From assembly GCF_001884235.1 (NCBI RefSeq), contig NZ_MAOI01000031.1, positions 1 to 64,000 of the forward strand: a DNA stretch of 64,000 nucleotides, given 5' to 3'. The notes below the pieces were generated by a model. That model saw only the letters and a list, made by a program, of their open reading frames with translations, made no database searches and was not told the DNA's origin. This DNA is from Bacillus paramycoides (lineage in GTDB: Bacteria; Bacillota; Bacilli; Bacillales; Bacillaceae_G). The position numbers were made by a program, and so were the translations under genes. Shown here one piece after another: positions 7,718 through 16,112 of this stretch (positions within the stretch are counted from its first letter, which is position 1; every line of letters begins with the position of its first letter).

Positions 7718-9439
7718 ATGAAAAAATACCTTGCCGGTCTTGCGGCAGTGTCTGTAGCAGGAGGAGCAGCACCTACACTTGATAGCGTTCAAGCTGCCCC
7801 AGAACAAAATACACAAAAAGCTGCTACACAAGCTGTCCAAGCTTCCGCATCAAACAGTTCATCGTATACGGTGAATGCTGACGTATTACATGTTCGTGCA
7901 GGATCAAGTACTTCTCACGACATCATCACTCGCGTTTATAATGGTCAATCATTAAACGTAATTGGAGAAGAGAATGGTTGGTTCAAAATTAACCATAATG
8001 GTCAAACAGGCTATGTTAGTGGCGAATTTGTGTCAAAAAACGGAGCAACAAATAACAATGTAAGCACAGGTGGAAACAATAAAGTTACTGCTGATGTATT
8101 ACGTGTACGTACAGGTCCTAACACTTCTAGTTCTGTTTCAGGACGTGTATATGAAGGACAAACTTTAAACGTTATCGGTCAAGAAAATGGTTGGGTAAAA
8201 ATCAAGCATAACGGACAAGTAGGTTACGTAAGTAGCCAATTTGTATCAGGTGCTTCTTCAAATACGGGTTCTACAAACAGTAATAACAATGAAGCAACTG
8301 TTCAACCAGCAAGCGGAAACTATACAGTAAATGTATCTTCCCTTCGTGTTCGTACAGGTCCTAGCACTTCTCACCCAACTGTAGGTTCTGTTAAACAAGG
8401 ACAAGTAGTACAAGTTGTAGGCGAAGTTCAAGATTGGTTCAAAATCAACTACGCAGGACAAACAGCTTACTTAAGCAAAGACTACGTAACAAAAGGCGGT
8501 TCTAACGAAAACGTCACTCAAGGTAACAACCAAGGGCAAAATAATAATGTAACTGTTCAAACTGGCGGTACTTACGTTGTTAACGCAACATCCCTACGTG
8601 TTCGTACAGGCCCTGCTACTTACCATAGCGTAATTGGTGGCGTATTAAATGGTACGACATTAAACGTAATTGGATCTGAAGGTAGCTGGTTTAAAGTTAA
8701 CTATCAGGGAAAAACAGGCTACGTTAGTAGCGAATTCATGAAATTCGTTAAAGGTGGCACTGCTACTCCTGAACAACCGAAACAACCTGAACAAGGTGCA
8801 ATTGGTGACTACTACATTAATGCTTCTGCACTAAATGTACGTAGCGGCGAAGGTACAAATTATAGAATCATAGGCGCACTTCCACAAGGACAGAAGGTTC
8901 AAGTAATCTCTGAAAACTATGGATGGAGCAAAATTAACTACAACGGTCAAACTGGTTACATCGGAACACGTTTCCTATCTAAAACACCAGTTGGGGGCGC
9001 AGTAGATAATAAACCTAACAATAACCAAAATAACAATCAAAACAATAACAACAATAATAATACAAGCAATAATAGCGGTGACAGCTCTTCTCTACTTGCA
9101 TACGCGAAATCTATGCAAGGCGTACCATACGTTTGGGGCGGTACTTCTGCTAACGGTGTTGACTGCAGTGGTTACATCTACCACGTATATAAGAAATTCG
9201 GCCATAACATTAGCCGCCAAAGTGTTGCAGGATATTGGAGTAGCTTACCACAAACTTCAAGTCCACAGCCAGGTGACTTAATTTATTTCAAAGACACTTA
9301 TAAAGCAGGTCCTTCTCACATGGGTATCTACCTTGGGGGCGGGTCATTTATCCAAGCTGGAGATAAAGGTGTAGCAATCGTTTCATTAAGCAACTCTTAT
9401 TGGAAAAGCCATTTCTTAGGGTATACGAAAGCACCTTAA
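7718..9439 (+). CDS. Secreted five-SH3b NlpC/P60 peptidoglycan hydrolase (EntFM/CwlFM-like)
   Basis: A 573-residue exported wall hydrolase. A signal peptide covers residues 1-27 (cleavage near VQA-A). Five bacterial SH3 repeats follow at about 50-105, 122-177, 201-258, 285-344 and 364-421, each with the V-x-L-x-VR-x-G core that binds peptidoglycan stem peptides. An Asn-rich linker (about 430-455) joins them to an NlpC/P60 endopeptidase domain with Cys483 (VDCSGY) and His534 (GPSHMG). The family cuts the gamma-D-Glu-diamino acid bond. B. cereus proteins of this design are annotated as enterotoxin FM or cell-wall peptidase and affect cell separation, motility and adhesion. The enterotoxin label does not prove toxicity. 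Confidence 0.9.
   Translation: MKKYLAGLAAVSVAGGAAPTLDSVQAAPEQNTQKAATQAVQASASNSSSYTVNADVLHVRAGSSTSHDIITRVYNGQSLNVIGEENGWFKINHNGQTGYVSGEFVSKNGATNNNVSTGGNNKVTADVLRVRTGPNTSSSVSGRVYEGQTLNVIGQENGWVKIKHNGQVGYVSSQFVSGASSNTGSTNSNNNEATVQPASGNYTVNVSSLRVRTGPSTSHPTVGSVKQGQVVQVVGEVQDWFKINYAGQTAYLSKDYVTKGGSNENVTQGNNQGQNNNVTVQTGGTYVVNATSLRVRTGPATYHSVIGGVLNGTTLNVIGSEGSWFKVNYQGKTGYVSSEFMKFVKGGTATPEQPKQPEQGAIGDYYINASALNVRSGEGTNYRIIGALPQGQKVQVISENYGWSKINYNGQTGYIGTRFLSKTPVGGAVDNKPNNNQNNNQNNNNNNNTSNNSGDSSSLLAYAKSMQGVPYVWGGTSANGVDCSGYIYHVYKKFGHNISRQSVAGYWSSLPQTSSPQPGDLIYFKDTYKAGPSHMGIYLGGGSFIQAGDKGVAIVSLSNSYWKSHFLGYTKAP
9003..9080 (+). repeat. AAC/AAT-rich low-complexity tract coding the Asn linker
   Basis: Runs of AAC, AAT and CAA codons encode an Asn/Gln-rich flexible spacer between the last SH3 repeat and the NlpC/P60 domain. 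The repeated triplets make it a likely site of length variation between strains. Confidence 0.8.
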
Positions 9440-9450
9440 GTTATAGCTTC

Positions 9451-9483
9451 AGAGCCTTCTAGTTTACTAGAAGGCTCTTTTTT
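9451..9483 (+). terminator. Terminator after the wall hydrolase gene
   Basis: AGAGCCTTCTAG (9451-9462) pairs perfectly with CTAGAAGGCTCT (9467-9478), followed by six T. Confidence 0.9.
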
Positions 9484-9805
9484 AAAGGTTTCAATATATA
9501 AATCCCTCTTATTCTATTTCTCACGAAAAAATTATGCGTTCATTCTTCTCTTTCGTACACTATATTCTACAAAAATTGTCCATAGCGTTATCATAATGAA
9601 TATATTTCCACAAAAAACATAACCTATTTCATGTCTATTCATTTTATATGTGTTTTTTCGAAGAATTTTCTTTCTATTTAAACTTTTCAATAGACGTTTG
9701 ACCTCTGATGTCCATTATGATAAGTTACTTAAGATGTTATATTTGCAGAAGTATAGACAACTGTTTTATACACTTTTTTTACTATGAGGAAGGAGCATAC
9801 ACTGC
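9484..9805. other. Intergenic region before nupC
   Basis: About 320 AT-rich bases with no reading frame worth reporting on either strand. TTGACC near 9694 could be a -35 but no -10 at proper spacing convinced me. AAGGAG at 9791 is the nupC ribosome site, ten bases before its start. Confidence 0.5.
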
Positions 9806-11017
9806 ATGAATATTTTATGGGGAATTGGCGGCGTGATTGGAGTATTAGCAATCGCTTTCTTACTATCTTCCAACCGCAAAGCTATTAATTGGCGCACAGT
9901 TTTAATCGCGCTAGCATTACAAATGACATTTTCATTTATTGTATTACGATGGGATGCCGGGAAAGCAGGCTTAAAACACGCTGCTGACGGTGTTCAAGGA
10001 TTAATCAATTTTTCTTACGAGGGAATTAAGTTCGTTGCTGGGGATTTAGTCAACGCAAAAGGACCTTGGGGATTTATCTTCGTTATTCAAGCACTACTTC
10101 CAATCGTATTTATTAGTTCATTAGTAGCAATCTTATATTACTTAGGTATTATGCAGAAATTTGTTAGTATCATTGGTGGTGCATTAAGTAAACTTCTTGG
10201 AACTTCTAAAGCTGAAAGCTTAAATGCAGTAACAACTGTATTCTTAGGTCAAACAGAAGCACCAATCTTAATTAAACCTTACTTAGCACGTTTAACTAAC
10301 AGTGAGTTCTTCACTATTATGGTAAGTGGTATGACAGCTGTTGCCGGATCAGTTCTTGTCGGTTATGCAGCGATGGGCATTCCATTAGAGCATTTATTAG
10401 CAGCAGCAATTATGGCAGCTCCTTCAAGTTTATTAATTGCAAAACTAATTATGCCAGAAACAGAAAAAGTAGATAATAATGTTCAACTTTCAACAGAGCG
10501 TGAAGACGCAAACGTTATCGACGCAGCTGCACGCGGTGCATCTGAAGGTATACAACTTGTTATTAACGTAGCTGCAATGCTAATGGCTTTCATCGCACTA
10601 ATTGCTCTATTAAATGGTCTATTAGGATGGGTTGGCTCTTGGTTCGATATTAAACTTAGCCTTGATTTAATCTTCGGTTACTTACTATCACCATTTGCAA
10701 TCTTAATCGGTGTTTCACCAAACGAAGCTATACAAGCAGCAAGTTTCATCGGTCAAAAACTTGCAATCAACGAATTCGTTGCATATGCAAACTTAGGACC
10801 ACACATGGCAGAGCTCTCTGCAAAAACAAATATGATTTTAACATTTGCAATCTGTGGTTTCGCAAACTTCTCTTCTATCGCAATTCAATTAGGTGTAACA
10901 GGAACTTTAGCTCCTAGCCGCCGTAAACAAATTGCACAATTAGGGATTAAAGCAGTTATCGCTGGTACACTAGCGAACTTCTTAAACGCAGCAGTTGCAG
11001 GTATGATGTTCCTATAA
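9806..11017 (+). CDS. nupC: Concentrative nucleoside transporter, NupC family
   Basis: A 403-residue protein of the CNT family, which imports nucleosides with protons or sodium. About ten hydrophobic helices are visible; the conserved GQTEAPILIKPYL motif (about 147-159) and the NEFVAYANLG segment are the nucleoside-binding signatures of CNT transporters, and the C-terminal part carries the CGFANFSSIAIQLG stretch. The length fits NupC of B. subtilis. It stands alone, with its own terminator. Several NupC paralogues are usual in the B. cereus group, so the specificity of this one is unknown. Confidence 0.92.
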   Translation: MNILWGIGGVIGVLAIAFLLSSNRKAINWRTVLIALALQMTFSFIVLRWDAGKAGLKHAADGVQGLINFSYEGIKFVAGDLVNAKGPWGFIFVIQALLPIVFISSLVAILYYLGIMQKFVSIIGGALSKLLGTSKAESLNAVTTVFLGQTEAPILIKPYLARLTNSEFFTIMVSGMTAVAGSVLVGYAAMGIPLEHLLAAAIMAAPSSLLIAKLIMPETEKVDNNVQLSTEREDANVIDAAARGASEGIQLVINVAAMLMAFIALIALLNGLLGWVGSWFDIKLSLDLIFGYLLSPFAILIGVSPNEAIQAASFIGQKLAINEFVAYANLGPHMAELSAKTNMILTFAICGFANFSSIAIQLGVTGTLAPSRRKQIAQLGIKAVIAGTLANFLNAAVAGMMFL

Positions 11018-11026
11018 TTTTATGCA

Positions 11027-11057
11027 AAGCCTCCTCTTTTAAAGAGGAGGCTTTTTT
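11027..11057 (+). terminator. Terminator of nupC
   Basis: AAGCCTCCTCTTT pairs with AAAGAGGAGGCTT and continues into a T run. Confidence 0.92.
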
Positions 11058-11280
11058 ATATACTATAAATATAATTTTTATATATATTAAACACTTTATG
11101 TCTAGATGTATAGACATTATGTTACAATAATTAGTAGGCCTGTTTATTTTTTCTTGTAAAAGAGAGATACTATTTGATGTTTCTTGCTCCAAAAAGAATT
11201 CCAACTACATAGTCCATTTCTTAATAATTGTGCATACTACAAATATCCTGCACGAATCATCTTTAAGGAGGGAAGTTTCG

Positions 11281-12035
11281 TGAAAAATAAATCCTATAAA
11301 ATCCTTTCTATGTGGATTTTACAAATTTTATTTTATTTTACTACCGTACATGTGACGAACTATGAGCACGCGCTCATTTTTACAATTATATATGTCATCA
11401 TAAATATACTGTTCCTATTTTTAGCTGATAAAACAGCATTTATTTTCTTTATACTAGGAACCATTATTTCAGTATTCTATTTATTTTATGAAGCATGGCT
11501 TCACTTATGGAGTACATCAGATCAATGGAAATATATTACTACCCATTTCCTGATGGCAGCTAACTTCTTCATTGTTTATATCTCAACCCATCTATTAAAA
11601 AAGGTTATTCTTGAAAATAGAAAGTTAACTGAACGAGTGAGAGTGTTGGAGCAATTCATTGGAGAATCAAAATTATTAACAAGACAAGAATTCGAAAGAC
11701 GAAAAGCATTATTAACAACTGCAATGAATCGTCGTAATGAAACAGGCATTATCATTTTCTTTGATTTTACTTCCTTTAGTAAATACACGAAAGAAAGTGT
11801 CATGGATCGTGTAGCTTCATTATTAGTTGATACGGTAAGAGCTGACTTTGATCTTGCTGCTGAATATAACAGTAATACATTGGTCATTTTATTACAAAAT
11901 ACAAATGAAGCTGGTGCTGATATTGTAATGAACCGTCTACAACCAAAAATGGAACAATGGCTTGCAGTTGAAGCAATTAAAGACATTAAAATAAAGCGTG
12001 AGCAAATCAATGCAAAAGGACCGACTGCATTATGA
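11281..12035 (+). CDS. Membrane protein with degenerate GGDEF domain (YdaK/CdgL-like)
   Basis: A 251-residue protein: four hydrophobic segments in residues 8-105, a short charged helix (about 108-125), then a GGDEF-fold domain. The fold is recognisable from IIIFFDFTSFSKYTKES and DLAAEYNSNTLVILLQ, but the signature GGDEF is replaced by NSNT, so it cannot make c-di-GMP. GTG 11281 is chosen because AAGGAGGG lies seven bases before it. The gene overlaps the glycosyltransferase gene by four bases (ATGA). The arrangement resembles B. subtilis ydaK-ydaM, where a degenerate GGDEF protein acts as a c-di-GMP receptor for polysaccharide synthesis, and CdgL of B. thuringiensis. Receptor function here is inferred. 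Confidence 0.75.
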
Positions 12036-13333
12036 TGACACTCATTATGCTTCTCCTATTTATTTTGTTTTGTGTACTTGTCTTCTGGATCAGCATTACA
12101 TTCTCAATTAAATATGTATTGATCTTTACAGCTTTTCTGTTCTCTGCCTTACTCGTTTACTACTCTCTCTTAACACTCGCGGGCTTAATTCATCGAAATA
12201 GTAAACGAAAAGATCGTACGCTAGAACATTATCCAAGTGTAGATATTTTAATACCGGCCCATAATGAGGGCGTCGTTATTAAAGATACATTAGAAGCGAT
12301 GGCAAAGATTGAATACCCAGGCAAACTAACCGTTTATTTATTAAATGATAACTCTCAAGATGAGACACCAGAAATTGGCGACGATTTCGACAAAGCTTAT
12401 GCTCATATTCGTCACATTCGTGTACCACCTGGCGAACCGAAAGGAAAATCACGTGTATTAAACTATGGCCTTAGCATTTCGGATGGTGAATATTTCTGTG
12501 TTTACGATGCAGATAATCAACCTGAACCGCATGCTTTACGAATGCTCGTAGAACACGCTGAAACAGTGGAAGATGCAGTTGGAGCAGTTGGACACGTTCG
12601 TACAGTAAATGAGAAAAGAAACTGGCTTACACGAATGATTTCACTAGAGTTTCAAATCTTTCAGCTCCTTATGCAATCTGGACGCTGGTTACTATTCCAA
12701 ACAGGCTCGCTGACAGGAACCAATATGCTTCTTCGTCGTTCTGCATTAGAAGAGCTTGGTGGCTATGATCCTTATGCAATTGCCGAAGACGCTGAGTTAA
12801 CATTACGAATTACACAAAAAGGTTACCTCTTACCAATCGTTCCAGAATCGATTACATGGGAACAAGAACCTGAGCATTTAAAAATTCTTATTAAACAACG
12901 TACACGTTGGCTACAAGGAAATTTATACATTTTAGAAAAAATGTTTTCCTCGTTAAGCTTCTTTAAAGGAAAGCTTCTCGTCCATTCTTTACAACAGGTT
13001 TTAGTGTATGTCGTATTTTGGCTATTCTTAATCATTTCAAATGTTTGGTTTGTAATTGGACTGCTCGGGATATTCCAGATTCAATATAGCATTCCGTTAC
13101 TATTTATGTGGTATGTCGCATATATTACATATGTCTCGCAATTATTTAGTGCACAGAGCGTCGAGCGCACCTTTACACCGACCAACATTTTCATTAGCGT
13201 CATTATGTACTTTACGTACGCACAGCTCTTTACATATTTGTTTATTCGTAGTCTCATTCTTTACTTACGTGCAAAGAGCAAGAAACAAGTAATTGGCTGG
13301 GATAAAACAGTACGATTTAAAAAGGAAAAATAA
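12032..13333 (+). CDS. Membrane-bound family 2 glycosyltransferase (YdaM-like)
   Basis: A 433-residue processive-type GT2 enzyme. Two N-terminal helices (to about 50) lead to the GT-A domain: DILIPAHNEG, the DADNQPEP metal-binding motif, GTNMLLRRSAL, the AEDAEL acid and the KQRTRWLQGN (Q/RxxRW) motif, which marks synthases such as cellulose, hyaluronan and poly-GlcNAc synthases. Three or four C-terminal helices follow. It is translationally coupled to the degenerate GGDEF gene, which suggests c-di-GMP control of an exported polysaccharide. Partner genes of the B. subtilis yda cluster (ydaL, ydaN) are absent. The donor sugar is unknown. Confidence 0.85.
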   Translation: MMTLIMLLLFILFCVLVFWISITFSIKYVLIFTAFLFSALLVYYSLLTLAGLIHRNSKRKDRTLEHYPSVDILIPAHNEGVVIKDTLEAMAKIEYPGKLTVYLLNDNSQDETPEIGDDFDKAYAHIRHIRVPPGEPKGKSRVLNYGLSISDGEYFCVYDADNQPEPHALRMLVEHAETVEDAVGAVGHVRTVNEKRNWLTRMISLEFQIFQLLMQSGRWLLFQTGSLTGTNMLLRRSALEELGGYDPYAIAEDAELTLRITQKGYLLPIVPESITWEQEPEHLKILIKQRTRWLQGNLYILEKMFSSLSFFKGKLLVHSLQQVLVYVVFWLFLIISNVWFVIGLLGIFQIQYSIPLLFMWYVAYITYVSQLFSAQSVERTFTPTNIFISVIMYFTYAQLFTYLFIRSLILYLRAKSKKQVIGWDKTVRFKKEK

Positions 13334-13370
13334 AGTAAAACTTTAATCAGCCCGCAAATAGCGGGATAAA
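13330..13370. repeat. Internally deleted bcr1 copy (about 31-bp body) with ATAAA flanks
   Basis: Between two ATAAA pentamers (13330-13334 and 13366-13370) sit 31 bases that join the two termini of bcr1: GTAAAACTTTAATCAG from one end and CCCGCAAATAGCGGG from the other, with the interior missing. The left ATAAA contains the stop codon of the glycosyltransferase (13331-13333), the same relation to a stop codon as in the full copy at 2621-2773. Confidence 0.8.
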
Positions 13371-13410
13371 AAATAAGCACAGAGCGCCGTATGCTCTGTG
13401 CTTATTTTTT
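13371..13410. terminator. Bidirectional terminator between glycosyltransferase and small ORF
   Basis: AAATAAGCACAGAGC (13371-13385) pairs perfectly with GCTCTGTGCTTATTT (13393-13407), with A and T runs on the two sides so that it can work in both directions. Confidence 0.88.
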
Positions 13411-13512
13411 ACCGTAATACTATATATCAGACAATACCCCTTAGCTGAAAGTTATTTCACGTCCATCCCCCAACGAACGATCGACCTTCATTTATATACG
13501 AAAAAGTGATTG

Positions 13513-13647
13513 CTATTTTTGTAAAACCAATTGCTTCTCTTGATGCTCTTTACGAGTCTCAGTCTTTGGTTCCGTGCTTTCCTGGACATTTCGATGTGCC
13601 ACACGTTTCAAGCAAATATGCTTCCACTTTCTTTCGTAACGTTTCAT
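13513..13647 (-). CDS. Candidate small basic protein, 44 residues, cre-controlled
   Basis: An open frame of 44 codons (MKRYERKWKHICLK... ending KEHQEKQLVLQK) that is strongly basic and hydrophilic, with no membrane segment and no family I recognise. It has an AAGGGGGA ribosome site, about 12 bases before ATG 13647 and therefore somewhat far. The strongest support is context: a good sigma-A promoter on the same strand at 13707-13735, a perfect cre at 13686-13700 and a terminator at 13371-13410 would give a transcript of about 320 bases carrying this frame. It could also be a regulatory RNA with an incidental frame. Confidence 0.4.
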   Translation of the reverse strand: MKRYERKWKHICLKRVAHRNVQESTEPKTETRKEHQEKQLVLQK

Positions 13648-13685
13648 TATTCTAGATGTCCCCCTTGAATGCGCTTAAAAACTAT

Positions 13686-13700
13686 TTGAAATCGCTTACA
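13686..13700. promoter_or_regulatory. Perfect cre (CcpA) site
   Basis: TTGAAATCGCTTACA matches WTGNAANCGNWNNCW at every fixed position. It lies directly downstream of the -10 of the minus-strand promoter, where bound CcpA would block transcription during growth on preferred sugars. Confidence 0.65.
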
Positions 13701-13706
13701 GGAAAT

Positions 13707-13735
13707 AATATAGCACATATACATAAAAGTGACAA
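13707..13735 (-). promoter_or_regulatory. Sigma-A promoter of the 44-codon ORF
   Basis: On the minus strand, -35 TTGTCA (13730-13735), 17-base spacer, -10 TATATT (13707-13712). The predicted start is near 13700, inside the cre site. Confidence 0.65.
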
Positions 13736-13875
13736 CACATTTCCGACAATTTTTTGTCAAAAATGTGAATATAATTTACATAATATCAGATATTGTCGAA
13801 ACATATCGATTTTCCTTTTTAATAGTATGGATATACATACTTTTTCCTAATCTCTTGATTGGTAACAAGGGTACA

Positions 13876-13912
13876 TAAAAAAAAGGAGCTGATAGAAAAT
13901 CAGCCCCTTTTC
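13876..13912 (-). terminator. Terminator of the BCCT transporter gene
   Basis: On the minus strand GGGGCTGAT and ATCAGCTCC pair around a short loop, followed by eight T. Confidence 0.88.
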
Positions 13913-13920
13913 TTCTATTA

Positions 13921-15435
13921 TTAATGTTGCTTCATACGTCCTTCTTTTTGCAACTCTTTAAACAACGCCGCAATCATAAAGAAAATAACAAATACAAATG
14001 GGAATGCCGCAATAATCGACGCAGTTTGCAACGCCTCTAATCCACCAACATACAATAAGATCGAAGCTATCACCGCTAAGACAATACCCCAAACCATTTT
14101 AATGCGATTTGGTGGGTTTAAACTACCATGTGTCGTTAACATCCCTAGAACAAACGTAGCAGAGTCTGCTGATGTAATAAAGAATGTTGAAATAAGTAAA
14201 ATACCTAACACACATAAAGCCGGCCCCATACTGCCCATCTGGTCTAACATAGCGAACAATCCTACTTCTGTTCCCATTTCTTTAATTTGTCCATATATAT
14301 TCGCTCCGTCGAACAATTCCATGTGAATACCTGTTCCTCCGAACACAGAGAACCAAAGCGCACCGATTATTGTGGGTACGAGTAACACGCCGATAACAAA
14401 CTCACGAATTGTACGTCCACGTGACACACGAGCAATAAACGTCCCTACGAATGGTGACCATGCAATCCACCATGCCCAGTAGAAAATTGTCCATGACTGA
14501 ATCCATTGATTTCCGCCTTCATTTAATGGACTTAAACGGAAACTCATACTTGGCAATTCTTGAATGTACGAACCAATTGTTGAAGTAAAGTAATTCATAA
14601 TAAAGTTTGTTGGACCTGCAAATAATACAATTATCATAAGTGCAAACGCTAAAATAATATTCGTATTACTTAAATATTTAATCCCTTTATCGAGTCCCGT
14701 TTGTGCAGATAACATATAAAGAACTGTTACAATTCCGATGATCACTAACTGTGTTGTTAACGAATTTGGAATGGATGTTAAATAACTAACACCACCCGCA
14801 ATTTGCTTTGCCCCGAGTCCTAATGATGTCGCCACACCGAATACTGTCGCAAATACAGCTAAAACGTCAAACATATGGGCAATACGGCCATGTTCACCGC
14901 CCTTAAATAGTGGACCAACTGTCGCACTAATTGTACTTGCCTTTCCTTTTCTAAATGTAAAATACGCAATACATAATGCTACAAGTGCATATAATCCCCA
15001 CGGATGTAATCCCCAATGGAAAAATGAGAAACGAAGTGCAAGACGTGCACTCTCTTCAGTTGCACCCTCTCCAAACGGAGGTGTGTATAAATGATTCAAC
15101 GGTTCTGCAACGCCCCAGAAAACCAAACCGATTCCCATGCCGGCACTAAATAACATAGCAAACCATGTCATATAACTATAATCAGGTTCATCATCATCTT
15201 TACCTAAACGAATTGAACCGTACTTAGAAACAATTAAAAAGATAGCAATTCCTAAGAAAATAGAAACAGAAATAATATAGAACCATCCAAACTTACTAAC
15301 TAATGCAGCCTGAATTGCAGTCGTTACATTTCCTAAACTACCTTTTCCAATAATAGATTCGGGAATAATCCCCCAAATTGTAAATGCAATACATAGTGTT
15401 AATGAGACAATAAATGTTTTCGTCAGTTTCCTCAT
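13921..15435 (-). CDS. BCCT family betaine/choline/carnitine transporter (OpuD-like)
   Basis: A 504-residue secondary transporter with twelve predicted helices. It holds the BCCT hallmarks: GMGIGLVFWGVAEP, FFHWGLHPWGLYA and the Trp-rich FYWAWWIAWSPFVGTFIARVS signature (about residues 318-338) that forms the aromatic box for quaternary ammonium substrates. OpuD of B. subtilis (glycine betaine uptake for osmoprotection) has a similar length. I chose ATG 15435 because GGGGGAT lies just before it; longer in-frame starts upstream add a polar leader foreign to the family. It is monocistronic. Choline or carnitine are possible alternative substrates. Confidence 0.9.
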   Translation of the reverse strand: MRKLTKTFIVSLTLCIAFTIWGIIPESIIGKGSLGNVTTAIQAALVSKFGWFYIISVSIFLGIAIFLIVSKYGSIRLGKDDDEPDYSYMTWFAMLFSAGMGIGLVFWGVAEPLNHLYTPPFGEGATEESARLALRFSFFHWGLHPWGLYALVALCIAYFTFRKGKASTISATVGPLFKGGEHGRIAHMFDVLAVFATVFGVATSLGLGAKQIAGGVSYLTSIPNSLTTQLVIIGIVTVLYMLSAQTGLDKGIKYLSNTNIILAFALMIIVLFAGPTNFIMNYFTSTIGSYIQELPSMSFRLSPLNEGGNQWIQSWTIFYWAWWIAWSPFVGTFIARVSRGRTIREFVIGVLLVPTIIGALWFSVFGGTGIHMELFDGANIYGQIKEMGTEVGLFAMLDQMGSMGPALCVLGILLISTFFITSADSATFVLGMLTTHGSLNPPNRIKMVWGIVLAVIASILLYVGGLEALQTASIIAAFPFVFVIFFMIAALFKELQKEGRMKQH

Positions 15436-16112
15436 CAAATCCCCCTTCGTATGTTTCATTTCTTGTAAATAACATAAATTCCGATAAGTTAAATCGGATA
15501 GAAAACTATAGTTTTTGCGGTGATTTTCTTTCGGCTCTCTCAGTTTTGCCTGCACCAATTAGAATTCTTATGGACAGCCTTACCTTCCGTACAACCTTTT
15601 CACTCTGCAAGAGCTACAAGATAGGAATACTGCTGTCAAATTGCGTGAGAAAAATGCGGATGGGAAGAGATTCCCCCAAAAAAGGATGTGTTACAGTTGT
15701 AAAAAAGGGCAGATTTATTCCTTAAAGCCCTTTCTTCTTGTAACAATTATGCGGTTTTTTTGCTAGTACATAGCACGTGTTTATAACTTCACAAACGAGA
15801 TGTTTATGTTTATATAACTATTTTACCCATAAAACGGTAAAATACTCAAGGAGTGTAACCGTATAGTAAACATTACGTAACATTCCTGTAATACTTTTAT
15901 TTACACCGAAAAAAATATGTTGTATTAAATATTTTGAATACAACTAGAAACCTACTAATTACAAGGAATGAAAAACGCTTTCCTTCATTCTTTGCTATGT
16001 TACAAAGTGTTAACGACTCATTACGAATGGTTTGTAATTGTGTGTTTTCCCCAAATCCGAAAAAATCTGTTGCTATAATGAGGACACGAAAACAAACGCA
16101 ATGGAGGCTATC
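15436..16112. other. Long divergent intergenic region with a nested hairpin
   Basis: No convincing gene lies in these 677 bases between two divergent genes. The clearest object is a nested inverted repeat at about 15690-15750: outer TGTTACA/TGTAACA around inner AAAGGGC/GCCCTTT with a T-rich 3' side. It resembles a terminator in either direction but has no gene directly before it. AT-rich sequence on both sides probably holds the promoters of the flanking genes. Confidence 0.5.
16071..16079 (+). promoter_or_regulatory. Extended -10 promoter of the 3D-domain protein gene
   Basis: TGCTATAAT (16071-16079) is a consensus extended -10 element 34 bases before the start codon; the -35 region (CCAAAT) is poor, as is common with extended -10 promoters. 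Confidence 0.6.

Noticed and set aside
9003-9080. Short tandem triplets suspected as a CRISPR or VNTR array
   Set aside because: They code in frame for an Asn/Gln linker and have no spacer structure; variation in length is possible but it is part of the gene.
7718-9439. Reading the SH3b/NlpC protein as a proven enterotoxin
   Set aside because: The domains are those of a wall hydrolase; the enterotoxin name is historical annotation, and no toxin fold is visible.
15436-15558. Longer N-terminus of the BCCT transporter
   Set aside because: The extra 41 residues are polar and absent from the family as I know it; GGGGGAT directly before ATG 15435 marks the better start.
15414-15725. Plus-strand frame of about 100 codons over the N-terminus and upstream region of the BCCT gene
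   Set aside because: No ribosome site, no recognisable domain, and half of it is antisense to the transporter.
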